This document shows positions 48,561-59,700 of a stretch of DNA of 64,000 bases, piece by piece. The position numbers and the translations under genes are program-made. Under the pieces are notes generated by a model. That model was given only the letters and a program-made list of their open reading frames with translations. It was not told where the DNA came from and did no database searches. Source of the DNA: Struthio camelus (taxonomy: Eukaryota > Chordata > Aves > Struthioniformes > Struthionidae); the NCBI RefSeq assembly GCF_040807025.1, contig NC_090954.1:1498001-1562000 (forward strand), given 5' to 3'. Within the stretch, counting starts at the first letter, position 1. Every line of letters starts with the position of its first letter.

Positions 48561-48949
48561 GCCGACCCCTGCAGCAAGCGGAGGACGGGATGGAGCGAGA
48601 AAGCGCTACAGAGCTCTTGGGTTCCCGCGCGCAGCCTGGTTTGGATGGCCAGTTTGTTCTGCAATGATTTCCGCTGATCTGGTTTGCGCGTGGAGGCAGA
48701 GCAGCTGTCACGCTGCACGTATTTTTTTGCTCGATACCTGTTGTAGAAAGTCGCTCGCTTTCTGCGCAGCAAAGCCGCTCTCGCACGCTTAAAGAAAAAA
48801 GTGACGCACGAGCAGGAGAAACTAGGCAAAGTTTGAGTTTGAAATCATAGGACTCAGCATTAGCCTGCCTTAAACTGTGTCAGAGTGGGAGTTTGAATTT
48901 ATAAGCTCCTTGTAAGCACTACTTAGCATTTAAATTTAGGTTTTTCTCT
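48561..48949. other. Inter-island spacer
   Basis: Intermediate GC falling to AT-rich at about 48800-48950. No exon, repeat or RNA gene is recognised. Confidence 0.6.
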
Positions 48950-49150
48950 GTGGGCGACGTCAAAGACGACAAGTGTCTGCAAAACTGGTGGCACCGCACT
49001 GAATGTGACCTTTCGGCAAGCCGTGCATTAGCAGCCTGCTGGCAAGTTCCCGCTGCCTCTTTCCCACGAGCTCCCGGCGGCAGAGCCCGCGCCGCGGCCA
49101 GGCCCGCGCGGCGCTGCGGAGCCCCGGCTCTGTGCAGGAAGGTTTAGCGT
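48950..49150. promoter_or_regulatory. CpG-rich lobe 2
   Basis: A short GC- and CpG-rich block, densest around 49060-49135 (cggcagagcccgcgccgcgg region), between AT-rich flanks. Probably part of the same regulatory cluster as lobes 1 and 3. No supported exon. Confidence 0.65.
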
Positions 49151-49735
49151 CGCAAAGTGGCGCCTCAGAAACAATTAAAACGTATAAACTTTCATGGCTG
49201 AGTGCTCTGCATCTCCTGTAGTAGCATATTTCCTGTTGCTCACTGAGAGGTGTATGTGGGTAGAAGCACACAGGGCAGGTCTGTTAGTACTCTGAGCTGC
49301 GTGGGTTAACGCGTGCAGGGGGATTTCACGTGAGTTTTCATTATTGTGGCCACTGGATTACTCCAGAAAATCTTTACTGTATGGTGTATTTCGTTGGGAT
49401 GTAAAGTGAATTTCAGAAGCAGTACTTTGCTGGGTTACTCACCCGGTTTAACTAGAGAAGCAGTATTTATTCTAGACATCTCAGACTTTGCTTTCATTTG
49501 GTTCCGATTTTAATTAGCTAATTATGCTGTGACCTAAGTATTTGAGGAGCAAAACAGCAAAAATTTTAATTAGCTTACTGCAGTAGATGACTACTTTTCT
49601 TTTTAACTAGGGGGTAATTGGCCGTGCGTTCCCGAATATGATTCCTTCGGTTGTTAATTACCTCACCCACTGGATAGGCAAACGCTTGTAAGCGATTAAG
49701 TCACGACTCCTTAAGGAAACAACACACGCACGAAT
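49151..49735. promoter_or_regulatory. AT-rich valley with clustered TAATTA sites
   Basis: Sits between CpG-rich lobes and contains four TAATTA hexamers within 150 bases (49511-49516, 49519-49524, 49567-49572, 49655-49660). The first two form a perfect 14-base palindrome (49511-49524), and TTTTAATTAGCT occurs twice (49508-49519 and 49564-49575). TAATTA is the core bound by many Q50 homeodomain proteins (established). Use as an enhancer or promoter element is inferred from the arrangement inside a CpG-island cluster. Confidence 0.35.
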
Positions 49736-51088
49736 TTGTTCGCCTTATCGCAACAGGCGCGGCAGGGAGGGCGGGAGGCGGATGGGGGCCGGCAGCCTGC
49801 GGCGCCCGCAGCCGAGGGCGAAGCGCCCGGCGCCGCCGGAGCCCGCGGAGCGAAACCCGCGCCGCAGCAGGCCGTGGGCTGGCAGTCGCGTGCGCTGACC
49901 GGCGTTATCGAGGGTGTTGCAGCAGCGCTGTTCGTCATAAGCCGCAGCCCCGTTGCGCCGCGGCGCGGCCCGAGCGGACGGAGGCGCCGCGGCTCCCTCG
50001 CAGCCTGTGAGCGGAATTTAAGAAATGGCGAATGTCTGTGATACCGTTAACGATCCGCCTGTGGCCTAAAATAAACGCTCGGGGTCCAGGCTGCTGTCTG
50101 CCAAACCCCTCCGCCTTCCCCGGCGGTACCGGCAGCTGTGACTCAGCTGCGCGCCGGGGCCGGAGCATCGCCACCGCCATCGCCCTGCCTTCCTCCTCCT
50201 CCTCCTCCTCCTCCTCTGCCCCCGGAGCGTCTCTCTCCCCGGGCCGGCTTCCCACCGCGGCCCCGTCCGGCGGCCTGTTCCTACAGGTGTAAAGCCACAA
50301 GGTGTTTTTAAGTCATCCTTTTGCTCTGCTTCCGTCGCCCTCAGGTGATGCCAAGCCAGCGGGCGGGGGGCGGAGGGAGCCGGGGCGGCCGCGGCCCAGC
50401 TCCCTCCTCGCAGCGGGGTGGCCCGGCGCCGGCGGCTCTGCCGAAGGCCTCCTTCCTCCTCGCGCCAACGGGCAGCGAAGCCACCTGCGCCCGCCGCCGC
50501 GGCTCCCTCCTGCCCGACGCCGTTTGGTCTCTCTCAGCTCTTTGCCGGCGCCTGCCGGTAAGCGCCGCTGAAAGGCCCGCAAGCTCCCCCGGGAACGTAG
50601 CGCCCGGCCGCCGCCGGCCTCCCCTCCCCTCCCCGGCGGTTTTGCTCTCGCTGACTTTCAGGCTCGTTCTGGGCTCTGCTCTGGGGGGGACAGAAGCGCT
50701 GGACGCAGAGACGTCCCGAGCTCGCGTCGATCAGCTTTTCGTTTACGGACGTCGGTGACGGGCCCGTGACGGGCCTGCGGGGAAGGAGCGGGCGGCAGAG
50801 GCGGGAAGGGAGCAGGGAAGGAGCAGGAAACCGGCGGGAGGCGGGTGACGGTACTTTGCAGCGCAGCCGAGTGACCGCCAGACGCGACGTTCCCGCGTCT
50901 CCTCCGTTTCCCTTCGTAGCCTGCACCTAGCAAGCGTTGCTGACGCTTTTCCAGGACAGGCCTCAAAAAAAAAAAAAAACCCCAGCAAACTCTCATGGCT
51001 GAGCCACGTTGTGCTCTGTACGAAGGAGACGACAGCTCGCCGAAGGAGGGGGCCTGTCGGGAGGCTGCTGCGGGCGCCCTCGGGCTCT
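49736..51088. promoter_or_regulatory. CpG island, lobe 3 (main)
   Basis: The longest and densest CpG island in the window, about 1.35 kb, ending abruptly near 51088. It contains a (TCC)n tract (50191-50216), a G-quadruplex-type motif (50361-50385) and an A15 run (50965-50979). A donor-like CCG|GTAAGC sits at about 50556-50562. Several long frames occur on both strands (up to 145 codons), all Ala/Gly/Pro/Arg-rich and without known domains, as expected by chance in such composition. It likely marks a transcription start region. Which strand and which gene are not determinable here. Confidence 0.85.
50191..50216 (+). repeat. (TCC)n trinucleotide tract
   Basis: Eight and two-thirds perfect TCC units (GGA on the minus strand) inside the main CpG island. 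If transcribed and translated it would read Ser or Pro/Leu runs, but no gene is supported. Confidence 0.9.
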
Positions 51089-51096
51089 ATAACATG

Positions 51097-51117
51097 TATT
51101 GACTTGCTAAGTCAATA
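51097..51117. repeat. Perfect inverted repeat at the CpG-island edge
   Basis: Nine-base arms TATTGACTT and AAGTCAATA around GCT. It overlaps an AATAAA hexamer (51114-51119) and lies within 10 bases of the abrupt island boundary. Confidence 0.85.
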
Positions 51118-54100
51118 AATCCAAATAATTAATTTGCACAGAAGTTGCTGTTTGCCTGTTGTTTTTAGAAATACGAAAAACGTGAAGCTGCTGCCTTCTG
51201 GAACGAGCGGCTCAGCGAATCTGCTGGCCAGAGGGCCGTCTTGCTCTTCATTTCTCTACCGATATATGAGTTTAGAGGGGTCAAAATGACTTTTAAATCA
51301 TTTGGGAGGTGCATACAAAGGTGCTAGGAAAAAAGCTTTACTTACGTTCCCTCTTGTCCTTTAACCTTCTTTTTTACTTTAATTTGATTTTAATGAACCT
51401 GTTGTTTCCTTTTTCAGTTTAATATCCCATAAAAGGCAAGCCATGCATTTACTTTATTGTCCTGAAGAAAACATAGATAGAGATTATTTTATGTCACATG
51501 TACATTTGATATTTTAGTATTTTAAAATATGGACTATAAGGATGTGTATTTTGCCATGCAAAATACTGAACTGATGCTTTCTGGAAACTAACTGCATCGC
51601 TTGTGAACTTCAACACATTTTTTCCATTTGCCTAGCTAGAGCTTATCCCTGGAGGATGGTCAGTCAAATGTTCCGTAGAAGGAGCTCAGCACAAAAAATC
51701 CTGTACGCTGGGGGGCAGGACTTGTGTATGCTTCGCTTTGCGGTGAGAATTAGAAAGCCATGGCCAATACACGTGGGTAGCTTGGCCACAAACACCTCGG
51801 TACAGCAACGTTCAAGGGAGCGGAGCAGCAAAGGAACCCAGGGGTGTGCGCATGTCAACTGGACTTTTAACTTATTGCTATTGTGTCAGTGCACTTTACT
51901 GCACACCTGCATATACCCAAAGACTTAGTAAATTGGCCTAGTTTCACTTATATAAATACATATACATGTGGAGAAAGTGAGCTAATGCCATGGTTCCAGG
52001 TGTGAAAGGAAGTTCAGCTCCTCTGAAAAATCTCTACCCTCCTCTATTTCCCATATAAGCTGCTGTCAAAATAAAATAGAGTATGGCAAAAACTCTGAGC
52101 CTTAGAATAAAAGAAAAAAGGAGAAAGCGATTGCCTCATGTAAGGTAAACAAGGTAAGACCTTTTCGAAAGGGAGATGCACCGTTTTATGGGTGAGCTAA
52201 TCAGGAGAGTAAACTGGCTGCAGACGATGTGTGTAGATGAGGTGCTACAGCATGTTAATTTAGGAGTTTGTGGATAAAGGCTTGTACCCAGAAAGGAAGG
52301 AAATTGCACATGAGATTGAAAGGCCAAAGCAATAAGGAGTTTATACCTGAAGTCTGAAAGTCTACATGAATGAGAATGGAGAACAGCACTAGGTACGCAG
52401 AGGCTGTAGGAAAAAGCAAACCCAGAAACATGCAGTCTGACCCCCCCCCCCCCCAAAACTCAGGGATATGGATGGGATGCAAATCCTTCCCCCTCCTCCA
52501 CTGAGACATAATTATGCAGTCTGAAGAGAGATCGTTGCTGGTTTCAGTGCAACGAGAAACGCATGCAAGAGGGAGAAAGAGCCTCCTTCCTGGCTTTGGA
52601 TGAGCTTTGCTTTTTGAATCTGGAAGCCTCATGTAGGAAGAGACAAAAATAAGCCATGCAAAATTTTTTCTGAAGCAAGGTGTGGGCGGCAGAGAGCCTG
52701 GCAAAGGGGCAGAATACCCGTCAGTCCCAACACAGCGGCAGGGTTCGATAGAGCTGGGAAACCAGGGAAGCAGCAATCCTCCTGGCACTGAAAATCGCTG
52801 ACTGAACAAGCGTCTGGAAGCCTGCACTTTTATTTTACATGGATATGAACAGGGCCCAGCTGTCCCCAGAAACAGAGAGGAGGAGGTAGGGAGCTGCTGC
52901 TCGCTGTTATGAACACAGCCCTTGGACACCAACTGAGGTTGGAGGAAAGTCTGCACTGTTAGTCACTGTGCAAACGCGGAGAGACAGTCACTAAAGATCA
53001 TCTACTGATTATCTAAGCAAGTAATCCTTGACTTGAAAGGAAGCAAGGTAATGACCAGGCTCTGAAGTAAGAAATCCAGGACTCCGATGGAAGGTGCCAC
53101 CTGAGCTGGGGAAGATCTGGCTGTTGTTCTGGTTTTACCATTTTGTTCAGGTGAAGGGTCCAAAGAAAAATTCTTACAGGTCCTGTGCATAGCTGATGGC
53201 ACGATGTTAATGGCACCGCTGCATGATTTCCTGTTTCTTACAGCCTCAGAGACAAAAAAACCCTCCCTGGGAGCACTTTTCCAATAACTGTTCTGAGCCG
53301 TGACATGGCTTTGAAATGGTGTGACTTCATTCTGCGCTTCTATCTGAATCCCAGATATGTCCTTAGAAAGAATTATGTTAATTTATATCTCATTAGTATG
53401 GTTACATAACTAAAAATATTCTATGGTAAAATATTTCAGAGTTAGAGAGAGCCAATTCGACACCAGAGGGAACAAAGCCTGTGTTCTGCAGCAGTCGGGG
53501 CCAACTGTTTGACATTAAACACAAACAGCTATTTTCCATCTCAGTGTAAAGGCTTCACATATTCTGGGGACTTCCAGCACTTATCATTCCATTAATATGG
53601 TCTAACCCATAGTAAGTTGTTATAGGAAGAAGTTTTTTTTTTTCCTCGTTTTTTTTAAATACCAAGAAGCCCAGTCCTCTTATAGGCTTTTGCTTGAACT
53701 GGATTTTATTTCTCTTTTAGCATGTGTTTCACTTCTCTTCACTGTTGGGACATGTAAAGCAGCAAATCTGCATGGGGTTAATGCCTTAGTACACTAAAAA
53801 AAGCAGAGGCTGGCAAGGAGGAGTGGGAGAAAGTAGATCAAGAGAGAGTGCTTTGTTCCAGTTCAAGTGTTTGAAGTATGCGAGAGAGACTCATGCTGTT
53901 ATTGGAGGCTGAAAGACTTTTGTTAAAGGGATGGGATCTGATTTCATTTCAACTTAAAATGTAATATCTCTATTGACCAACCCGATAATGTGGAAAATGC
54001 CCTTTCTGCAGATATTCTCATGTATAGTCACCTCATTTAATCTCTTAATACAACATCATTTCAGATGATTGTGGTAACAGGTTTGTATTTGCAGAATTAA

Positions 54101-56629
54101 AACTTCCTTTGTCGTACTGAGAGTATTCAACTCTAGCAAATTGTTAACATCTCAGTCCTCATTGCTGTGGACATCATCAACAATCAATCACCTATGTCTT
54201 TTGTGCATAGATATATTGAACTTTGTTGGTTGAAGTATTAAATACATTTCCTCATATTGTTAGGGATATAACAGCTTTGGAACTATATTGGAGCATATGA
54301 GTTAGCTCTTGCTTCTTTTATGATGTGACCTAAGTTGGAGATGTCCACTTCTGTTTAATACAACGCGGTATTGCCCTTGCTGGTTGGGAGACGCTAGGAA
54401 GGCATGGAGGGAAGGGAGAGGAAGAGAGGCTTCTGCTTTCCAAGACAGACATGAACAGAGATTAGGGAGTCTCAAACATAACAGGACTTTAGAGGAAGGA
54501 AATTGCTTTGCAGCAGCTGATGTTTTGCCCAGGTTGGTCTAGATGTCTGCATATGCAAGCTAAGAGTGTGTTGTGTGTGTGTTTGTGCTGAAAGTGCTCC
54601 TTTGCGAAGCCGGAGCCCTTTGCACTGCCTGGTCACTGCCGTGTTGAGCTGCCACAGAGTCCGTGAGAGCCTGAGCCTGCAGAAGTGCCTGGGGAGACCT
54701 GAGGTTTTCAACATGAGTCTTTGGGCACTGGGTCCTCAGCTCAGTGTGAGCCTTGAGGAGAGGGGACAAACCCAGCGCTCCCAGGGTGATGTCTTGCCTT
54801 GCTGAGACCAGCTGAGCACGAAGGGCTGCAGACGAAGGCTGAGCTTCGTGCAACTATCAAGAACGATGTAGTAAAGCGACTTAGCAGAAATAGCAAGGCT
54901 AGCGCTTGTCTGCCTGACCAAAGAAGAGACATTAGATAGAAAGAAGAAGGGATCTGCAATATGAAAATCACCAGAACTTCTCAAGAGTCATATTTTTGTT
55001 TGCTTGTTCATTACTGGGGAAGGTGAGCAGTTCAGGCTTGGCAGTTTAGCACTTGGAGTTGTCATCTTCTCATTTTCATGTGCTTCAGTACTTTGTAATC
55101 TTGGCAGAAGAAAGGTGCTGAAGGGGGCTATTCCTGAGTTTCCAATTCTTGTATTTTCAGTGTTGATTAGACAAGAAAATCTTCTACAAGCCTCTTCTTG
55201 TTAGATTCTTCAGTTCTATTTCAGGATCAAATAGGCTTTAAAACAGGTCTGGATAAGCTCGCAGGCTTAATCTGCTTGAAAGGTATAGATTGGGCAATAC
55301 CCCAGGCACAACCATAGATCATGCTGTGTATCCTGGGTAGCCCTCCTGTCCCCTGCAGGCAGCTCATAGGCATTTTTGGAGCTTGCCTAGGACACGCGTG
55401 TTCTGCAACTGGCTGTGCAGCTTGCAGAGCACGGTTGTACCTGAAGGCAGTTGTTTAATGGAAACATTCAGCTTGCATTTTCTGCTACTAATACTTTAGT
55501 GGGATCAACATTATTGAAGCTAATTAGAATTCAGCGAGAACTGATTGTTCGTTAGAGAGAGGAAAAAATGTTCCATGGAGCCTTGGGTTTGGTAGAACTA
55601 TTTCATATAATTAAGCAGTTCTACATCTTGGCATTTTATCCCTCTTGTTATCATTGCACTTTGTTAATAAGTTTTTAATTGCAAATTATCTCTATGACAC
55701 AAATTACACAGTGTTTACTGATCAGCAAAAATGCCACGATAACCAGCTTGGGTGCCAAGCCTTTTGAAAATAGTAGCTGCCAAGTTCTCTCTCTAACGTG
55801 GTTTGGCATTGAAACATCGCCAGGTTACTTAAAATATGTTGACCTCCAGTTTAAAGCATGATGGACTGCACAAATTCTTGGCTAAGACTTCAGGAATAGA
55901 GAAGGAATAGCTTTCATCCCCAAAAGACATTCAGTTATATGTTGCAGACTGGCAAGTTTATCTGTGTTTGTCAGATGTTCTGTTTTATATTCTGCCTTGC
56001 ATCTGTGTATGCTGTACACATCTCACAGTCATGAAAAGGGGCCATTAATACAATCATTTAAGGTTTTTGGATATTCACATTTACCTTTATTGTTCAGGCA
56101 CCTGGCTCAAATTCAGTCATAATTTATGTTAGGATTCATTTTGTTTGGGTTTGTTAAATGAAGTGCCTAGGCTGACTAAACTCCTGAGAAATGTCTGCCT
56201 TCTCTTCACAAACGAAAGACTAAGAAAGCTTAAGAGAGAAAGCCCCTTCCTCGCTCTTAAAACCTTTCCTTATCACCTTCAGGTCCAAATGGAGACTCCA
56301 GAATTCAGTTGTATAACTGGTTTATTCTACAATATATGAAGGAAATTTGTGAATATCTATTCGTGTTCAGCTGTGTGGTTTCTGTTGAAGTGACTGAAAA
56401 TAAAGTATAATTGTCATTATGTCAAGCTACCGTAAGACAAACAGTTTACTGTATCCTGCTTTCTGACCCCTGGAAAAACACAACCCTTTTCTCAAATAGT
56501 CTAGGGTTTTAGATGAGATTAGTTGATTAGCTATTAACCTCAAACACTGGTGTTTGTCCACAGTCACTGGAAAGGAGATGAGGCTGGGATCTCTTTGACC
56601 TACAAGACTGATGATATCGCAGTCATTAA
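51118..56629. other. Gene-free stretch
   Basis: AT-rich non-coding DNA downstream of the CpG islands. It has a C14 run at 52441-52454 and T runs at 53633-53643 and 53649-53656. The minus-strand frame at 52255-52956 is 233 codons long but has no recognisable domain and includes the C14 run as a Gly stretch. I treat it as a chance frame. No repeat is recognised. Confidence 0.55.
52441..52454 (+). repeat. C14 homopolymer
   Basis: Fourteen consecutive C bases. Long poly-C runs are uncommon in vertebrate DNA and prone to length variation and sequencing error, so the exact length may not be reliable. Confidence 0.85.
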
Positions 56630-56745
56630 GACCTGAATTCTTGTCCCACTCTGTTGATATTTTTGTGAGATCTCAAGCAAACGTTAGTCCTTCCTGCTTA
56701 AGTGACTGCATCTTTAAAATATTTAAACACTTTTCACTAGGGCAC
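56630..56745 (+). repeat. MIR/CORE-SINE-like fragment
   Basis: 'gacctgaattcttgtcccac' then 'tctgttgatatttttgtgag', 'atctcaagcaaacgttagtc' and 'gtgactgcatctttaaaata' run parallel to MIR (gactcgggttctagtcccagc / tctgccact..tgtga / ccttgggcaagtcact / catctgtaaaatg). An old copy, recognised by the order of blocks. Confidence 0.55.
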
Positions 56746-59700
56746 TTAAAAATAAGTTGACAAGAGGTATGCAGCTCTCCTGGAGGCTCTTGGTGCTCTT
56801 CTGCCCTCAGCAAGTTGCATGTGGCCTCTGATCATATGAGGCACGCTCTCCAATTTTCATAGCTTAACTTTAAACTATTTAAAAGCAAGTGAAGTCATTC
56901 CAGTCTTAGTTAAATTGAATGTGTCTGTTTCTTTGTCAGATTATAAAAATATGTGTCTTGTGCATATTTTTAACAGGGAAAGATTCTAAGTCCACTTTCA
57001 AGTACTGCAGTGTAAATTACAATCCCCTTAAGTCAATGTCGGCTACCCTCAACTGCCAAGATACACTCCTGGGCCTCATTCCTTCTCCGAGGTAAAACTT
57101 ATCAGAAAATAATCTCTTAGTTCAGGTAAACTGAGATACCAGATATACAAAATACTGCTGGATTTTACCACTTCTTTTCTGTAACTTGGATTGTATTTGG
57201 TGACTAGGGTCTCCTTGCCTTGCACTGTCTGATGAGAAGGGCCACAGAGCTTTCCTGCGGTCAGATTTTGCTCATTGCCCTTCTTCAGCCCTCTGCAGTT
57301 GTAAGTCTCCAAAGGACAGAACTGTAGCATAGCAATCTCTGTCGTTCAATCTCTAGTCTTCTTTCAAAAGGACATATTATTTAGACAAAACTGAGCTTTG
57401 TGTGAATGAAAGCTATGGATACTATTAAAACACAATATTTTGTTTCAACTGTAAATCAGTTTTACTAAAAGAACTTGTTTAACACATTTAATCCCCGTTA
57501 AATGCCCCTTGTATCAAACATGTGCACACAGCGGTTTGGTTCATTTATAGAACACGGGTCTGTTAAGACTAATTTGCTACTGCTTTTTTCCAGCACCTAC
57601 AACTTCATTCTTTCTTAAAATCCAGAAGCCTCTTTATACTACCCCTTCGAATCAGAGGAAACTGCTGCTTTCATGTCATCTTCATTAGCTGTTTCTCTGC
57701 ATTTTTCCAATATATTTACTGGAAACAAACATCAGCGTTACCCCAGCAGAAGATTAAGGTTCATCCGCTTGCGGGATAGTGGTAAATGTGTGAGACAGAC
57801 ACTGGGAAGGCTGCACTAAACTACTGCTGACGTATTTTTGATCCTGTGTCTCAATAAGCAGGCACCAAGAAAAGGCTCTACAAGGTGCTGGAGGAGGAGA
57901 ACTTGGTTATTTGAGCTTGACATGATTTCATTTATTTTTCCTCATATTTACCGGTGGATTATGTTCCTGCTGTAGTGCAAAGACGTTCAAGACTGCGTCC
58001 TCCTATTATCTTTCCGTGTCCTCTACAACACAGCATGCGTGTGTGTCTTCACACACCTCCTAACATGGCTTGGATTTTAACTCCAAGTCAAGGGAGCAAG
58101 TCTGCAAAGTCAGTCACTAAAGCGGATTGGCTTGAACATGAGCTGGGTTTCTGCCCCAGGGCCAGGAAGGACAAAACTTTGTTTCTTAAGAAAGAGAAGA
58201 AGAAAGAAGTCCTTGGGGCTTCTCCAGTGAACCCCCTTAAGACATAGCAATAAACACATATGCAAGCCTGGTCAGTTATTTATTCAATGTTCTCTGAATG
58301 CATATAAATATTGTGAAATAACAGGTAACTAACAAGTGAAGATAGGTTTGTCATGACAGTCAATATCTTTTATTAAGTCAAACAATATAGCTGGTAGAAC
58401 CAGATGAACTTCTGGGCATATAATTCCTTCTTCAGGTCATCACAACTAACACGCATCTCCTATAATCAGCTGAGCTTCAGGATTGAACCTCCATACCTAA
58501 AATCTTAAAGTTCACAGGGATGTGAGGCCAGGAGAATGTGCAGATAATCTGCAGAGCTTATTTTAATCTCCAGTAAGATAGTGATTGATTTTTATTTCCT
58601 ATGCCTGATTTTGCTATTTCCATTTCAGAGAAAATGATGTAACATTAACTACTGCCTTAATATCATACTTTATTTCCTTTGACTCATTGCAGGATCAGAT
58701 TCCCCAGTCAAGGCCGAAAACATCTCTTTAGGAAACATAGCTGGCAAAAACTATCTGCAGGTAGACTTACCTCAGCTTGTGATAGAATAGTAGTATAAAA
58801 TATTGAATACAAAGGGCAAGAAAACAAATGCAGATATAGCCTCATCTCATTACAATATAACTAATGGCTATCACTCATCAGACTGGAATTATTGCCCATG
58901 GGATAATTCTGTGAAAATCTAAGACTTTTAAAATACCGGAATAGCATGTGAAAAGAGCTCTGCAGAAGGTAAAGACATCCCGCTCCATTAGCATTCCTAG
59001 AAGGTCAAATAACTAAAAGTGACAAATACGATGTTTGAGTTCCTTTAAACTGGGTGTAATGAATTAGATCAGAAGTGAAAACAGTTGCTTAAGTACTTGA
59101 TGTTAAAAGAGGAAGCACACCCTGCAAGCCATTATCATGTGCCCAGGATAAATTTTTGTAGTAGTGTCAATCTATTAGTCATCAAGAGTGCAAGTAAAGC
59201 ATTAGTCACCGACTGCTCAGAAAATTATATGTTTGAAACAGAAAGGGTAACTAGCCGTAATTTTTCTTAAAGGGCATCCTTTATTTTCTTCAAGGAAAAC
59301 TAAATGATTGAAATAGTAAAAACTTTTGCAGAGTCAAACCTAAGAAATATGACTGTTGATATAAACACTGCTTTAGTGCAGAATTCAGCCTGAAGGCCAC
59401 CTAATCTCGTAACAAAATTAACCCAAAAGTCTAAAAAAAATTATTTTATGTTGTCATGAGACTGCGTTGTACATCTAGAATATAAATCATGCACTTACTC
59501 CAAATTTATCTTCTTGCACTGATAACTCCAGTAAGGAAAGGGCATAAGGCAAAAAATTTCTCCAAGGCACATCTCTTAAAAAGAAGCGGAAAGCATGCAT
59601 TTCCCAGAATGAATGGACATGTTATTGTGCTTGTAATAGTAAATATAGCAGTAACTGTTGGCACAATGCTTGTTGTAGTTTTTCAGAATTTTCTTAGTTG

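Noticed and set aside
51084-51091. TATA-like 'ctctataa'
   Set aside because: One short AT word at the end of a CpG island; position and strand of any transcript start are unknown.
50995-51102. 35-codon frame starting ATGGCTGAG at the island edge, followed by AATAAA
   Set aside because: Weak start context, no recognised product and no transcript evidence; kept only as context for the inverted repeat.
53459-53475. CTCF-like word (acaccagagggaac)
   Set aside because: The key C near the 3' side of the core is missing; not supported without binding data.
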